In this document: piece by piece, positions 1 to 9,897 of the stretch | Layout of the letters: each line of letters starts with the position of its first letter | Numbering within the stretch: position 1 is the stretch's first letter | Source: an uncultured Roseburia sp. | Lineage (GTDB): Bacteria; Bacillota; Clostridia; Lachnospirales; Lachnospiraceae | DNA length: 64,000 nt | Direction of reading: 5' to 3' | NCBI GenBank assembly: GCA_947642555.1 | Contig: CANRSX010000006.1 | Coordinates: forward strand, 1 to 64,000 | Notes under the pieces: generated by a model | The model's input: the letters and a program-made list of their open reading frames with translations, nothing else | Told to the model about the DNA's origin: nothing | Database searches by the model: none | Translations under genes and position numbers: made by a program

Positions 1-1640
1 CAATACTACGATTTACAACACGGCGCTTTATATGAGATTGAGCCGGGACGATGAAAACTATGGTGACAGCGTAAGCATTGAAACACAGCGGACAATCCTG
101 CAACAGTACGCAAAGGAACAGGGGCTTCATGTAGTCGGTGAGTATGTGGACGATGGCTGGTCGGGGACGAACTTTGAACGGCCGGATTTTCAGCGCATGA
201 TGGACGATATGGAAGCCGGAAAAGTAAACTGCATTGTCACGAAAGACCTGTCCCGTTTCGGGCGGGAACATGTGATGATGGACTACTATCTGGAATTTCT
301 GTTCCCGGAGAAACGGGTTCGCTACATCGCCGTTGCGGAGAATGAGGACACAGAGAAAGGGCTTTCCGATTTTGTCCCGTTCAAAAACCTGTTCAATGAA
401 TGGTTTGCGAAAGATACAAGCCGCAAGGTAAAGGCCGCTTTCAAAGCAAAGTTTGCCACAGGACAGCGTATCGGCGCCTATGCTCCCATCGGGTACAGGA
501 AACACCCGGAAATCAAAAACAAGCTGATAATCGACGAGGAAACCCGCTGGATAGTGGAGAAGATTTTTGACCTTGCTATTCATGGCAGAGGGGCGGCCAG
601 TATCACAAGAATACTGATTGCGGAAAAGGTTCCCACACCGGGATTTATCAACTTCCAGCGTGACGGGACTTTTGCAAACATCTATGCGGGTGCGCCGGAG
701 GAAAAAAGCTACGCATGGACGATAGCCCAGGTCAAGAGCATTATGAAAGACGAAACCTATATCGGCCATACCATTCATTACCGGGAAACGAACATTTCCT
801 TTAAGAACAAGCGGAGGGTACGCAAGCCCCAAAGTGAATGGGTGCGGGTGGAGAACACGCAGGAGCCGATTATCAGCGAGCAGGTTTTCCGGCAGGTACA
901 GGAGCAGATAGCAAACCGCCGCAGGAAGTGCAAGGATGGTACAACGCAGATTTTTTCCGGATTGGTAAAATGTGCGGATTGCGGCTGGTCGCTGTCCTAT
1001 GGGGAGAACAGGCAGAACAGCAAGCCTTACGGCCATTATCATTGTAGCAAGTACGGGCAGGGCACACGCCAATGCTCCATGCACTATATCCGTTATGATG
1101 TGCTTTATGCCTATGTCCTCTCCCGTCTGCAATACTGGTCGGGGCTGGTACAGCATGATGAAGAACGGCTCTTGAAGCAGCTGTTAAATGCCACTGATAA
1201 GGGACAGGCTGCCGCAAGAAAGAAGCAGGCCGCAGAACTGAAAAAGGCAGAGAAGCGAAAAGCCGAAGTCGATACTTTGTTTGCCCGGATGTATGAGGAC
1301 TGGGCGGCGGGGCGTATCACGGAATACAACTTCTCTATGCTGTCCGGGAAGTACCAAAGCGAACAGGCTGAACTGGACGAAAAGATTGAACAGCTTCAAT
1401 CCGCTATCGCCACTGAAAGCCAGAACGCCGTAGACGCAGAAAAATGGATTGCCTTGATGAAAGAGTGCGTCAATCCAACAGAACTGACCGCCGAACTTTT
1501 GAATATGCTGATTGAAAAAATCGTTGTCCATGAAGCGGTCAAAGGTGAGGACGGAAGCCGGGAACAGGAGGTAGAAATCTTCTACCGCTTTATCGGCAAA
1601 ATTGATTGAATGATACCAATATCTTTAACTATGTGATACC
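1..1640 (+). mobile_element. Right end of an integrated element (ICE or prophage-like) carried by a large serine recombinase
   Basis: The recombinase gene fills almost the whole left edge and is the last gene before chromosomal sequence. Immediately after its stop the reading enters the middle of an XRE regulator (from about 1641), so the element-chromosome junction must lie between about 1610 and 1645. The heptamer TGATACC occurs at 1611-1617 and again at 1634-1640 and could belong to the attachment or recombinase binding site. The left end and cargo are outside the window, so the element type cannot be decided. Confidence 0.6.
2..1609 (+). CDS. Large serine recombinase, TndX/TnpX-like (5' end outside window)
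   Basis: Site-specific recombinase expected to integrate and excise the element through a phosphoserine DNA intermediate. The frame is open to base 2 and encodes NTTIYNTALY before the first in-window ATG at 32. That matches the usual N-terminus of this family, so the true start lies upstream and ATG 32 is internal. The motif YMRLSRDD carries the catalytic serine (codon 41-43). It is followed by the resolvase domain, a Recombinase domain, a zinc ribbon beginning CADCGWSL, a charged coiled-coil stretch, and a DUF4368-type C-terminus ending EIFYRFIGKID. The family assignment is firm. The exact element (Tn5397-like, Tn4451-like or other ICE) is not resolved. Confidence 0.93.
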   Translation, partial: NTTIYNTALYMRLSRDDENYGDSVSIETQRTILQQYAKEQGLHVVGEYVDDGWSGTNFERPDFQRMMDDMEAGKVNCIVTKDLSRFGREHVMMDYYLEFLFPEKRVRYIAVAENEDTEKGLSDFVPFKNLFNEWFAKDTSRKVKAAFKAKFATGQRIGAYAPIGYRKHPEIKNKLIIDEETRWIVEKIFDLAIHGRGAASITRILIAEKVPTPGFINFQRDGTFANIYAGAPEEKSYAWTIAQVKSIMKDETYIGHTIHYRETNISFKNKRRVRKPQSEWVRVENTQEPIISEQVFRQVQEQIANRRRKCKDGTTQIFSGLVKCADCGWSLSYGENRQNSKPYGHYHCSKYGQGTRQCSMHYIRYDVLYAYVLSRLQYWSGLVQHDEERLLKQLLNATDKGQAAARKKQAAELKKAEKRKAEVDTLFARMYEDWAAGRITEYNFSMLSGKYQSEQAELDEKIEQLQSAIATESQNAVDAEKWIALMKECVNPTELTAELLNMLIEKIVVHEAVKGEDGSREQEVEIFYRFIGKID

Positions 1641-2273
1641 GGCAATTCCATGCCGGATATCGCAAGGGTAGAAGAGCTCTGTGACATTCTTCATCTCAGT
1701 ATGGATGAGCTTCTTGGGAAAGATCATTCCCAGGCAGTCAGAAAGGTGATGGCAGCAGATCCAGAAGACGGCAGCCGCAGCGACATTCCCCCTGTGAGCA
1801 TCGATGAGATAAACGAGCTGGCTCCGATTCTGCCTCCCGATAAAGTGGAGGAGCTGGCAGCCGGATATCTGAAACAGAATCCGGAGGAAGAGATCAGCTT
1901 CCCCATCCTCATGGGGCTGGCCCCTTTCCTGAAAAAAGAATACCTGGACTCCCTGGCCAGAAGAGCGCGTATCAGCAGTCTTTACGAATGGATCGGGCTG
2001 GCTCCCTTTTTAAGCGGTCACACCCTGAATGAACGGGTCATGGCATCCGATCTGGAGGTGGATCTGACCGGCCTTACCGCACTGGCCCCCTTTCTGTCGG
2101 ATAAGACGCTGGATCAGCTCTTCTAGCTGCTTCCAGAGGATGAAGCTACGGACCTCACCGGCCTCCTTCCCTTCCTCCCGCAGAAAACCCTGCGGGAATA
2201 CGCCGAAATGCTGATGCAGAGCAGCCGCCTTGACGCCTTAAAGACCGTGATGCCGTTCCTGAAGGAAACGTGA
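1641..2273 (+). pseudogene. Remnant of XRE-family regulator with APFL repeats, beheaded and amber-interrupted
   Basis: The reading begins GNSMPDIARVEEL and continues to SMDELLGKD, the classical end of an HTH_XRE domain. The DNA-binding helices are missing because element DNA precedes it. The rest is a series of repeats built on L(A)PFL...L (LAPIL, LAPFL x3, LPFL, MPFL), a C-terminal architecture seen in clostridial XRE proteins. An in-frame TAG at 2124-2126 interrupts the array. The same frame then continues with LLPEDEATDLTGLLPFL and ends at a TGA at 2271-2273. An ATG at 1650 could still start a 158-residue fragment, but it lies inside the old domain. Two independent lesions indicate a dead gene, unless the stop is a sequencing error. 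Confidence 0.8.
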
Positions 2274-2300
2274 TATACTTTTGCTTTCGGACCGTCCTGC

Positions 2301-2350
2301 AAATCCCCCGAAACCGGCCTGTAAAACCGGCTCCGGGGGATTTATAATCC
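2301..2350 (+). terminator. Stem-loop terminator after the XRE remnant
   Basis: AAATCCCCCG (2301-2310) is perfectly complementary to CGGGGGATTT (2334-2343), with internal CCGG pairs tightening the loop. The 3' arm ends in TTT followed by ATAATCC, so the U-tract is short. Probably the native terminator of the interrupted regulator gene. Confidence 0.6.
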
Positions 2351-2448
2351 TCAAACGTCTCTTCCGATGGATTCAGGGCACACAGCCATCCCATCCATGC
2401 ATAAATAAGACATCTTTAAAACATTTGGAATAAAGTTGGGATAAGTAC

Positions 2449-2478
2449 TTGAGCTTTACATAAAGTTTGTGTAAACTT
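2449..2478 (+). promoter_or_regulatory. Promoter with overlapping palindromic operator for the HipA-like gene
   Basis: TTGAGC (2449-2454) and TAAACT (2472-2477) are separated by 17 bp. A perfect inverted repeat AAGTTT-GTGT-AAACTT (2463-2478) covers the -10 region, where a repressor would block RNA polymerase. The start codon follows at 2521 after an AAGGAGG site at about 2505-2511. Function inferred from position only. Confidence 0.5.
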
Positions 2479-2520
2479 GATTCAGATATTGCACATATTT
2501 CGATAAGGAGGATGATCATT

Positions 2521-3594
2521 ATGGGTTTGAAGTCCGGTTTTGCCTGCCTTCCTTCATTTGACGAATGGGAACCTGACATCCGGGCCAATTACGGTGGGAC
2601 TGGCCGGAAATCCGGACTGATCGGTCCTGACGGGGCCCGTTACATGGTAAAGTATTCGAAGAAGCAGGCCCCGCGAAACGACCTTTCTACGCGTTATGTC
2701 AATCATGTTATTTCGGAACATATGTCCAGCCGTATCCTCGGCATCCTGGGGTATCCGGTCCAGGAAACGACTCCCGGGACCCTTGGCGGCGAGGCTGTGG
2801 TCGTGTGCAGGAATTTCGTGCCCCCCGGGGGCAGGCTGCTTGAGTTCGGGATATTTATGCGCAGGCATTATTATTCCCGCGACATAGGCCGGGTGCCCCG
2901 TATCGACCAGATATACGATATGTTCGAGCATGATCCGGTGCTTTCTGCGCAGTCGGATCTTTTCACGGCCTGTTACTGGGAGCGTTTCGTCGGTGACGCC
3001 CTTGTCGGAAATTCCGACAGGAATAAGGACGATTTCGGATATCTGATCAGTGAAGACTATTCCGTCTCTGCATCTCCCATTTATGACAACGGCTGCACGC
3101 TGTATCCCGATTTGTCAGAACAGGACATGCGGGACGTCCTGGCGGATCCAAAGGAGATCATGATGCGCATCCGGCTGTCCCAGAAGGCAGCCCTGGAAGT
3201 GAACGGGAAAAAGGCCGGCTATTACGACATGATGTCATCCGGTATCGATGATAAACTTACAAACGCCGTCGTTTCGATGGTCCCGCGAATCAGGAAGGCC
3301 ATGCCGGCTGTCCATGCGTTCATAAAGGGCTGCGATTTCTTATCTGATACGCGCAGGGTCTTCTACAGCGTTATGCTCGCCGGACGCATGGCGTTCATCC
3401 TGGAGCCGGCTTATGACATGTGTGTCTCGCGCCGGTTCGACAAGGGCGCACGGGAACGGCTCGCATCCGGCGCCGACGATTCCGCTGCTGACTTTGAGGC
3501 CGGCTGGAAGTACGCGCGGCGAAGCGACGGGCAGGCTGCTGCCGGGATCCGCGACAGCGTCGTTGATGGCTATGCAAGGCAGAATCATCTGTAA
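2521..3594 (+). CDS. HipA/CtkA-like protein kinase, orphan
   Basis: Putative Ser/Thr kinase of the HipA superfamily, 357 residues, closer in size to the single-chain CtkA-like members than to full HipA (about 440). A lysine in YMVKY (K44) suits the ATP-binding lysine. The catalytic segment is GNSDRNKDDFGYL (D166), and the metal-binding aspartate is in PIYDNG (D189). ATG 2521 is chosen because AAGGAGG lies 9 bases upstream; an earlier in-frame start has no such site. In toxin-antitoxin loci the kinase is preceded by an XRE antitoxin (HipB). Here the preceding gene is a broken XRE of another type, so no partner is visible. Toxicity and substrate are unknown. Confidence 0.72.
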   Translation: MGLKSGFACLPSFDEWEPDIRANYGGTGRKSGLIGPDGARYMVKYSKKQAPRNDLSTRYVNHVISEHMSSRILGILGYPVQETTPGTLGGEAVVVCRNFVPPGGRLLEFGIFMRRHYYSRDIGRVPRIDQIYDMFEHDPVLSAQSDLFTACYWERFVGDALVGNSDRNKDDFGYLISEDYSVSASPIYDNGCTLYPDLSEQDMRDVLADPKEIMMRIRLSQKAALEVNGKKAGYYDMMSSGIDDKLTNAVVSMVPRIRKAMPAVHAFIKGCDFLSDTRRVFYSVMLAGRMAFILEPAYDMCVSRRFDKGARERLASGADDSAADFEAGWKYARRSDGQAAAGIRDSVVDGYARQNHL

Positions 3595-4256
3595 AATCTC
3601 TGTTTCAATGCCAGCCCTATCAGACGATGCCTGACCTGATCCGGGAACAGCTCCTTAAATTTCTTCACGCTCCTGCTGGCAGTATTGATCTCGGATTTGA
3701 CCTCTACAGGAAAAATATCATTCTCCCGCTGGATCAGGAAATCCACCTCATAGGGCGGATTATTCTGACTCCAGTACCGGGGGATCACTTCAAACTGCGT
3801 GATTAAGGTCTGCAGCACAAAATTCTCTGTCAGTGCGCCTTTGAACTCGGTGAACAGACGATTGCCTTCGCCGAAGGCCGTTGGAGCCAGCTGAGCCAGG
3901 CGGCGGAGCAGCCCCACGTCCACCAGGCAGATCTTAAATGCAGAGAGATCATCATAAGCAGCGATCGGCAGACCGCAAGCAGTACTGCGATAGATTTTAT
4001 GCACCAGCCTGGCATCTGTCAGCCACTGCAGGGCATCCTCATATTCACGGGCCCTTGCCCCTTCTTTTACCACCTTATAGATAAATTTCTTATTTTCCCT
4101 TGCCAGCTGGGATGGTATGGATTTCCAGATCATCGAGATCTTCGGAAATTCGCTTATATCGGGATGTTTGGCAAAATCACGCTCATAAGCATCGATGATT
4201 CCGGACAAAGCCTCCTGCATAGCAGGAACGTCACGTGCTTTCCTAATAGGAGTTAA
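3585..4256 (-). pseudogene. C-terminal fragment of a DUF4143-family AAA ATPase
   Basis: The frame is open back to a stop at 4257-4259 and begins LTPIRKARDVPAMQEA, with no ribosome binding site at a suitable start. It covers the sequence after the AAA domain: IIDAYERDFAKH, then a winged-helix-like region, then the DUF4143 part with YEVDFLIQ...IFPVEVKSE, an arrangement resembling PD-(D/E)XK folds. Full members of this family have about 400 residues with a Walker A motif near the N-terminus; that part is entirely absent here. It overlaps the 3' end of the HipA-like gene by 10 bp in convergent orientation. Best read as decay of an ATPase of unknown role. Confidence 0.7.
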
Positions 4257-4296
4257 TCATATCATTTCGCCACAATGAAAAACGGCAATATAGCAT

Positions 4297-4773
4297 TCAT
4301 TTTTTTCCCGCTTTGCGTTTTGCCGTATAGTCTGTGGAGATAATCTGAAACACACATACCAGATCCGACTGCCCGTCTGTAAATTCAGCATCTCTTCCTG
4401 TCTGATGCGCAACTATTTTTTTCAGCGCCTCTCTTTTTTCACCGGAATCCTCTATCCATTCAACCGTTCCATTTCCGATAATACTGGAAAAAGAATATCC
4501 AGAATTACATGGAATTTCCGCGCGCAGCAGTTCTCCTTCGTTAAAAATGGTAAAGCACACATTGTGATCGCGCCTTAAAATATCCAGCTTTCTCCCTTCC
4601 TTTGCGCAGTGAAAAAACAGTGTCAGGCGATTCTCTTTTAATTCGTAACCATAACTTAAGGGCACGATATACGGTACATTGTGATCGATCATCGCGATAC
4701 AGGCGGTCTTACATGTATCCAGGATCTCTGTGATTTCACTGACTGCCGTTATTTCTCTGTCTTTTCTTCTCAT
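4297..4773 (-). CDS. Pyridoxamine 5'-phosphate oxidase-family flavoprotein, Nim-like
   Basis: Split-barrel FMN-binding protein of 158 residues. The N-terminal part, CKTACIAMIDHNVPYIVPLSYGY, matches the opening strands of the PPOX/NimA group. These proteins reduce small flavin substrates; some confer nitroimidazole resistance. The ATG at 4773 is preferred over the upstream start because AGGAGG lies 6 bases before it. A strong 17-bp-spaced promoter (4808-4836) drives it, back to back with the promoter of the nitrilase gene. The NimA function itself cannot be claimed from sequence; a general FMN reductase is equally possible. Confidence 0.8.
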   Translation of the reverse strand: MRRKDREITAVSEITEILDTCKTACIAMIDHNVPYIVPLSYGYELKENRLTLFFHCAKEGRKLDILRRDHNVCFTIFNEGELLRAEIPCNSGYSFSSIIGNGTVEWIEDSGEKREALKKIVAHQTGRDAEFTDGQSDLVCVFQIISTDYTAKRKAGKK

Positions 4774-4807
4774 GCCGCCTCCTGTTCCAAAACCGGTTCT
4801 TTTTTGT

Positions 4808-4836
4808 ATTGTAACAAAAGGGCCCCTTCTGTACAA
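4808..4836 (-). promoter_or_regulatory. Promoter of the PPOX/Nim-like gene
   Basis: On the minus strand TTGTAC (4836-4831) and TACAAT (4813-4808) are separated by exactly 17 bp, about 35 bp upstream of the start codon at 4773. Confidence 0.65.
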
Positions 4837-4854
4837 GATCTTTTACTCCGGTGC

Positions 4855-4883
4855 TTGCGTGATGCCTGTTTTTCCTTTACAAT
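4855..4883 (+). promoter_or_regulatory. Promoter of the nitrilase-family gene
   Basis: TTGCGT (4855-4860) and TACAAT (4878-4883) have a 17-bp spacer. A GGGAGGGG ribosome binding site follows at 4890-4897 before ATG 4905. It diverges from the PPOX promoter with 18 bp between the two -35 boxes. Confidence 0.6.
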
Positions 4884-4904
4884 AGACTTGGGAGGGGATG
4901 CAGC

Positions 4905-5687
4905 ATGAAAATCGGAGCATATCAGTTTGCAATCACAAATCAGATCTGTCAGAATCTGGCTGTCATGAAAAAAGCCATCCTGCAGGCGTCGCAAAGAAAT
5001 GTGCGGCTGCTCGTTTTCCCAGAATGTGCGCTCACCGGATATCCGCCCCGCGACATGCCGTCGTCCTCTGCGGTCCGGTGCGGCGAACGGGCCGATGCCT
5101 GTACCGCATTACAGAGCCTGACCGACGAGTGCGGGATGACCGTCATTGTCGGAAGCATTACCGGCGGGCATGACGGCTGTCATAACAGCGCGATCGTTTT
5201 CTCGCCGCGGCAGCCGCAACAGTTTTATCACAAAAGAGCTTTATGGGGATGGGATCAGGACAACTTTACGCCTGGAATGGAAGATGGTATTTTTGACATA
5301 GAAGGCATCACCATCGGAGTGCGGATCTGCTATGAAATCAGGTTTCCGGAATTTTTCCGGGAATTATATCGGGCGCGGACAGATCTGAATATCGTCCTGT
5401 TTTACGACGTCTCAGACCGGGATGACATGGATCGTTACGAACTGATCACCTCACATATCCGGACAAGGGCCGTCGAAAACGTCACATTTACCTTATCCGT
5501 CAACACGATTTCTCCGTATCAGACAGCTCCGACTGCCCTGTATGACAGATCCGGCAGAACGCTGTCTGAACTGAAGCGGCAGGAGGAAATGCTGCTTGTA
5601 TACGACCTGGAAAAAACACCCTCCGACTTTGGCGAGCGGGGACGTGAACAGATCTCAGACCGGCTGCTGATGCGGTATCCGGTCTGA
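4905..5687 (+). CDS. Carbon-nitrogen hydrolase (nitrilase superfamily amidase)
   Basis: Cytosolic amidase of 260 residues, the normal length for single-domain nitrilase-superfamily enzymes. The Glu-Lys-Cys triad is visible: E40 in FPECALTGYPPRD, K110 in YHKRALW, and C142 in RICYEIRFPEF. The R-x-C-Y-E-x-R-F-P-E context resembles omega-amidase and small aliphatic amidase groups, but the substrate pocket cannot be read by eye. Expressed alone from its own promoter. The next gene on this strand is more than 5 kb away, so it is monocistronic. Confidence 0.85.
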   Translation: MKIGAYQFAITNQICQNLAVMKKAILQASQRNVRLLVFPECALTGYPPRDMPSSSAVRCGERADACTALQSLTDECGMTVIVGSITGGHDGCHNSAIVFSPRQPQQFYHKRALWGWDQDNFTPGMEDGIFDIEGITIGVRICYEIRFPEFFRELYRARTDLNIVLFYDVSDRDDMDRYELITSHIRTRAVENVTFTLSVNTISPYQTAPTALYDRSGRTLSELKRQEEMLLVYDLEKTPSDFGERGREQISDRLLMRYPV

Positions 5688-5742
5688 ACGGGATGCGATT
5701 TCAGATGAGGTAATAAAGCTGCATTTTTCTATCGCCCATTCA

Positions 5743-5796
5743 GGCTGGTACCACGCAGCAGTCCTATGCCTGCAATTGCAGATAATTGCAGGCATA
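5743..5796 (+). promoter_or_regulatory. T-box-like antiterminator motif followed by a perfect hairpin, probably vestigial
   Basis: The gap 5688-5848 has no gene. AGGCTGGTACCACG (5741-5754) matches 12 of 14 positions of the T-box consensus AGGGTGGTACCGCG. GTCCT follows shortly after, where the antiterminator partner normally lies. Next comes a perfect 13-bp inverted repeat, TATGCCTGCAATT (5765-5777) against AATTGCAGGCATA (5784-5796). No U-tract follows, no stem I fits between the nitrilase stop and this motif, and no plus-strand gene follows. It could be the decayed end of a lost T-box gene. The hairpin could still stop transcription from the flanking convergent genes. Confidence 0.35.
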
Positions 5797-5848
5797 TGCG
5801 CTGCTCACATACGGGAGCCCCGCTCATGGTAAATGCAGATGACCCTCA

Positions 5849-7501
5849 TTATGACCGCGTCTTACTCCGATACTCTTCCACATTTGTCTCAATCACGATC
5901 TTACGGATCGGCAGTATGCTTCCCGGCGAGACGGACAGCTCGTCGACCCCCATCGCGAGGAATTCCCGGGTCAGCGTCTGATCCGCCCCCAGCTCGCCGC
6001 AGATTCCGGCCCAGATGCCGGCTTTGTGCGCGTTTTCCACCACCATGGAGATCATGCGCAGCACCGCGGGATGATGCGGATCGTAAAAATCGTCCAGCTT
6101 CGTGTTCTGCCGGTCGATGGCCAGCGTGTACTGGGTCAGGTCGTTTGTGCCGATGCTGAAGAAATCCACCTCGGGTGCAAGCATATCGCTGACCATCACG
6201 GCCGCCGGCGTCTCGATCATGACCCCCTGCTCCGGCTCGCCGAAGAGCACGCCCTGCTCCCGCAGCTCCTCTTTTACCTCCTCCGCGATCTCCTTAATCC
6301 GCCGCACCTCGGAGACACTTGTAATCATCGGATACATGATCGCGATTTTTCCGAAGGCGCTGGCGCGGAATAAGGCCCGCAGCTGGGTCTTAAAGATCTC
6401 CGGCCGCGTCAGGCAGATCCGGATGGCCCGGCAGCCCAGGGCCGGGTTCTCTTCTTTTTCCATCTCAAAATAGTCGCACTGTTTGTCCGCCCCGATGTCG
6501 AGGGTGCGGATGATCACGCGCTTTCCGGCCATGGTCTCCGCCACCTGCTTATAGATCTGAAACTGCTCCTCCTCGGTCGGAAAGCGGTCTTTTTCCAGAT
6601 AGATAAACTCGCTGCGGAAGAGACCGATCCCGCCCGCGTCATTCTGCAGGACGGTCGCCAGATCCTTAATGTTTCCGATATTCGCGTACAGCATGAGCTT
6701 CTGGCCGTCGAGGGTGACGTTCTCCTTCCCCTTTAAGGTGAGAAGGAGTCCCTGTTTTTCCGCCTCCTCCCGCTGGTTTGCCCGCATCGCACCAAGGGTT
6801 TCCTCGTCGGGATCCACATAAAACACGCCGTTTGTGCCGTCCACGATCCCCATTTTTCCGTCCACCGTGTCATCCAGCGGCAGGCCGGATGTACTTACAA
6901 GCGCCGGGATCGCCATGGTGCGCGCCAGGATCGCCGTGTGTGAATTCGTGGAGCCCTGCGCCGTGACAAAGGAGAGCACCAGGTTTTTGTCCAGCTGCAC
7001 CGTCTCGGAGGGCGCCAGGTCATCCGCCACGATGATGGAGGGCTCCTCCGTCGCCGCATGTCCGTGCTCCTGCCCGCTCAGCGCCGCGATCAGGCGCTCC
7101 GAAATGTCTTTCACGTCCGCCGCCCGCTCCCGCATGTAGTCATCCTCCATCGCGGCGAACATCTGGGAAAAATTGTCGCCGGTGGTGGCGACCGCGTATT
7201 CGGCGTTCACCATCTGGCTGCGCACAATATTTTCCACCGACCCGTTGTAATCCTCGTCGTCGAGCATGATCTGATGCATCTCAAAAATCGCCGCATTGGC
7301 CTCCCCGATCTCCCGCAGCGCCTTGTCGTGAAGCTCTGCCAGCTGGCGGATGGCCTCCGCCTTCGCCTCCTCATAGCGGCAAAGCTCAACGTCGGCGTCC
7401 TCGATCCTCCTGCGGCTTACCTGCTGCTCCCCCTTCTTATATACATGGATCCTGCCGATGGCAATTCCGCCAAATACACTCTTTCCGTCATATATCCTCA
7501 T
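5849..7501 (-). CDS. ptsI: PTS enzyme I (phosphoenolpyruvate-protein phosphotransferase)
   Basis: Transfers phosphate from PEP to HPr, the first step of the PTS; cytosolic homodimer. 550 residues, normal for the family (about 570). The N-terminal swivelling domain has the phospho-histidine in GSTNSHTAILART (H188). The C-terminal PEP-binding barrel shows GIGLFRSEF, GVMIETPAA, IGTNDLTQY and the catalytic cysteine in GICGELG (C501). Start at 7501 (MRIYDGKSVFGGIAIG) because a GGAGG site lies just upstream; the longer frame reads a basic, low-complexity extension. Last gene of fruK-fruA-ptsH-ptsI. Genomes usually keep ptsHI apart, so this may be a sugar-dedicated copy. Confidence 0.95.
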   Translation of the reverse strand: MRIYDGKSVFGGIAIGRIHVYKKGEQQVSRRRIEDADVELCRYEEAKAEAIRQLAELHDKALREIGEANAAIFEMHQIMLDDEDYNGSVENIVRSQMVNAEYAVATTGDNFSQMFAAMEDDYMRERAADVKDISERLIAALSGQEHGHAATEEPSIIVADDLAPSETVQLDKNLVLSFVTAQGSTNSHTAILARTMAIPALVSTSGLPLDDTVDGKMGIVDGTNGVFYVDPDEETLGAMRANQREEAEKQGLLLTLKGKENVTLDGQKLMLYANIGNIKDLATVLQNDAGGIGLFRSEFIYLEKDRFPTEEEQFQIYKQVAETMAGKRVIIRTLDIGADKQCDYFEMEKEENPALGCRAIRICLTRPEIFKTQLRALFRASAFGKIAIMYPMITSVSEVRRIKEIAEEVKEELREQGVLFGEPEQGVMIETPAAVMVSDMLAPEVDFFSIGTNDLTQYTLAIDRQNTKLDDFYDPHHPAVLRMISMVVENAHKAGIWAGICGELGADQTLTREFLAMGVDELSVSPGSILPIRKIVIETNVEEYRSKTRS

Positions 7502-7634
7502 CTTTTCCTCCACCTTCCGCCGCTTCCGCGGCCGGTTCCTCTCCCTGCTCCTTTCATCCTCACCGCGGGGACGGCCTCTGTCATACAGGCTCATCCCCGC
7601 AGCGGTCCGCGCCCTCTGGCTGCACCCTTTCTTC

Positions 7635-7892
7635 TTACAGGTTCTCCTGCATAAATCTGCTCACGGTCTCATACGCCGCGTCCTCGTCGGCGCCGTCAAA
7701 AGTCAGCGTGACCTCCTCGCCCTTTTTGACTCCCAGTCCCATGATACCAAAAATCGCCTTGCAGTTCATGGCCTTTCCGGCCTTTGCGATCTTAATGTCG
7801 CAGGAAAATTCCTTCGCCGCCTTTACCAGCAGTCCTGCCGGACGCGCATGGATTCCTTCCGGGTCTGTGATTACATACGTAAATTCTTTCAT
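7635..7892 (-). CDS. ptsH: HPr-family phosphocarrier lacking the regulatory serine
   Basis: Small phosphocarrier, 85 residues, relaying phosphate from enzyme I to EII proteins. The catalytic H15 is intact in GIHARPAG. The helix-2 region reads NCKAIFGIMGLG where ordinary Firmicute HPr has N-x-K-S-I-M-G-V-M-S-L-G. Residue 46 is therefore Ala, not the Ser phosphorylated by HPr kinase (codon 7755-7757). It can act in sugar transport but should not form the P-Ser-HPr:CcpA complex, which suggests a fructose-dedicated paralogue. It sits between fruA and ptsI; 133 bp separate it from ptsI and 66 bp from fruA. Confidence 0.93.
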   Translation of the reverse strand: MKEFTYVITDPEGIHARPAGLLVKAAKEFSCDIKIAKAGKAMNCKAIFGIMGLGVKKGEEVTLTFDGADEDAAYETVSRFMQENL

Positions 7893-7958
7893 CTCTGATT
7901 CCTCCTCTTACTGATTCGTTCTATTTTTGTTATATTGCTTACTGATTCGCTGCACTGC

Positions 7959-9872
<1,914 letters not shown>

Positions 9873-9897
9873 GATTCTGCTCTCCTGTTTTTCTATT

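Noticed and set aside
2467-2520. Upstream extension of the HipA-like gene
   Set aside because: It begins inside the promoter palindrome; AAGGAGG supports ATG 2521.
7502-7594. Longer start of ptsI
   Set aside because: The extra residues are basic low-complexity with no family match; MRIYDGKSVFGGIAIG is the usual EI beginning.
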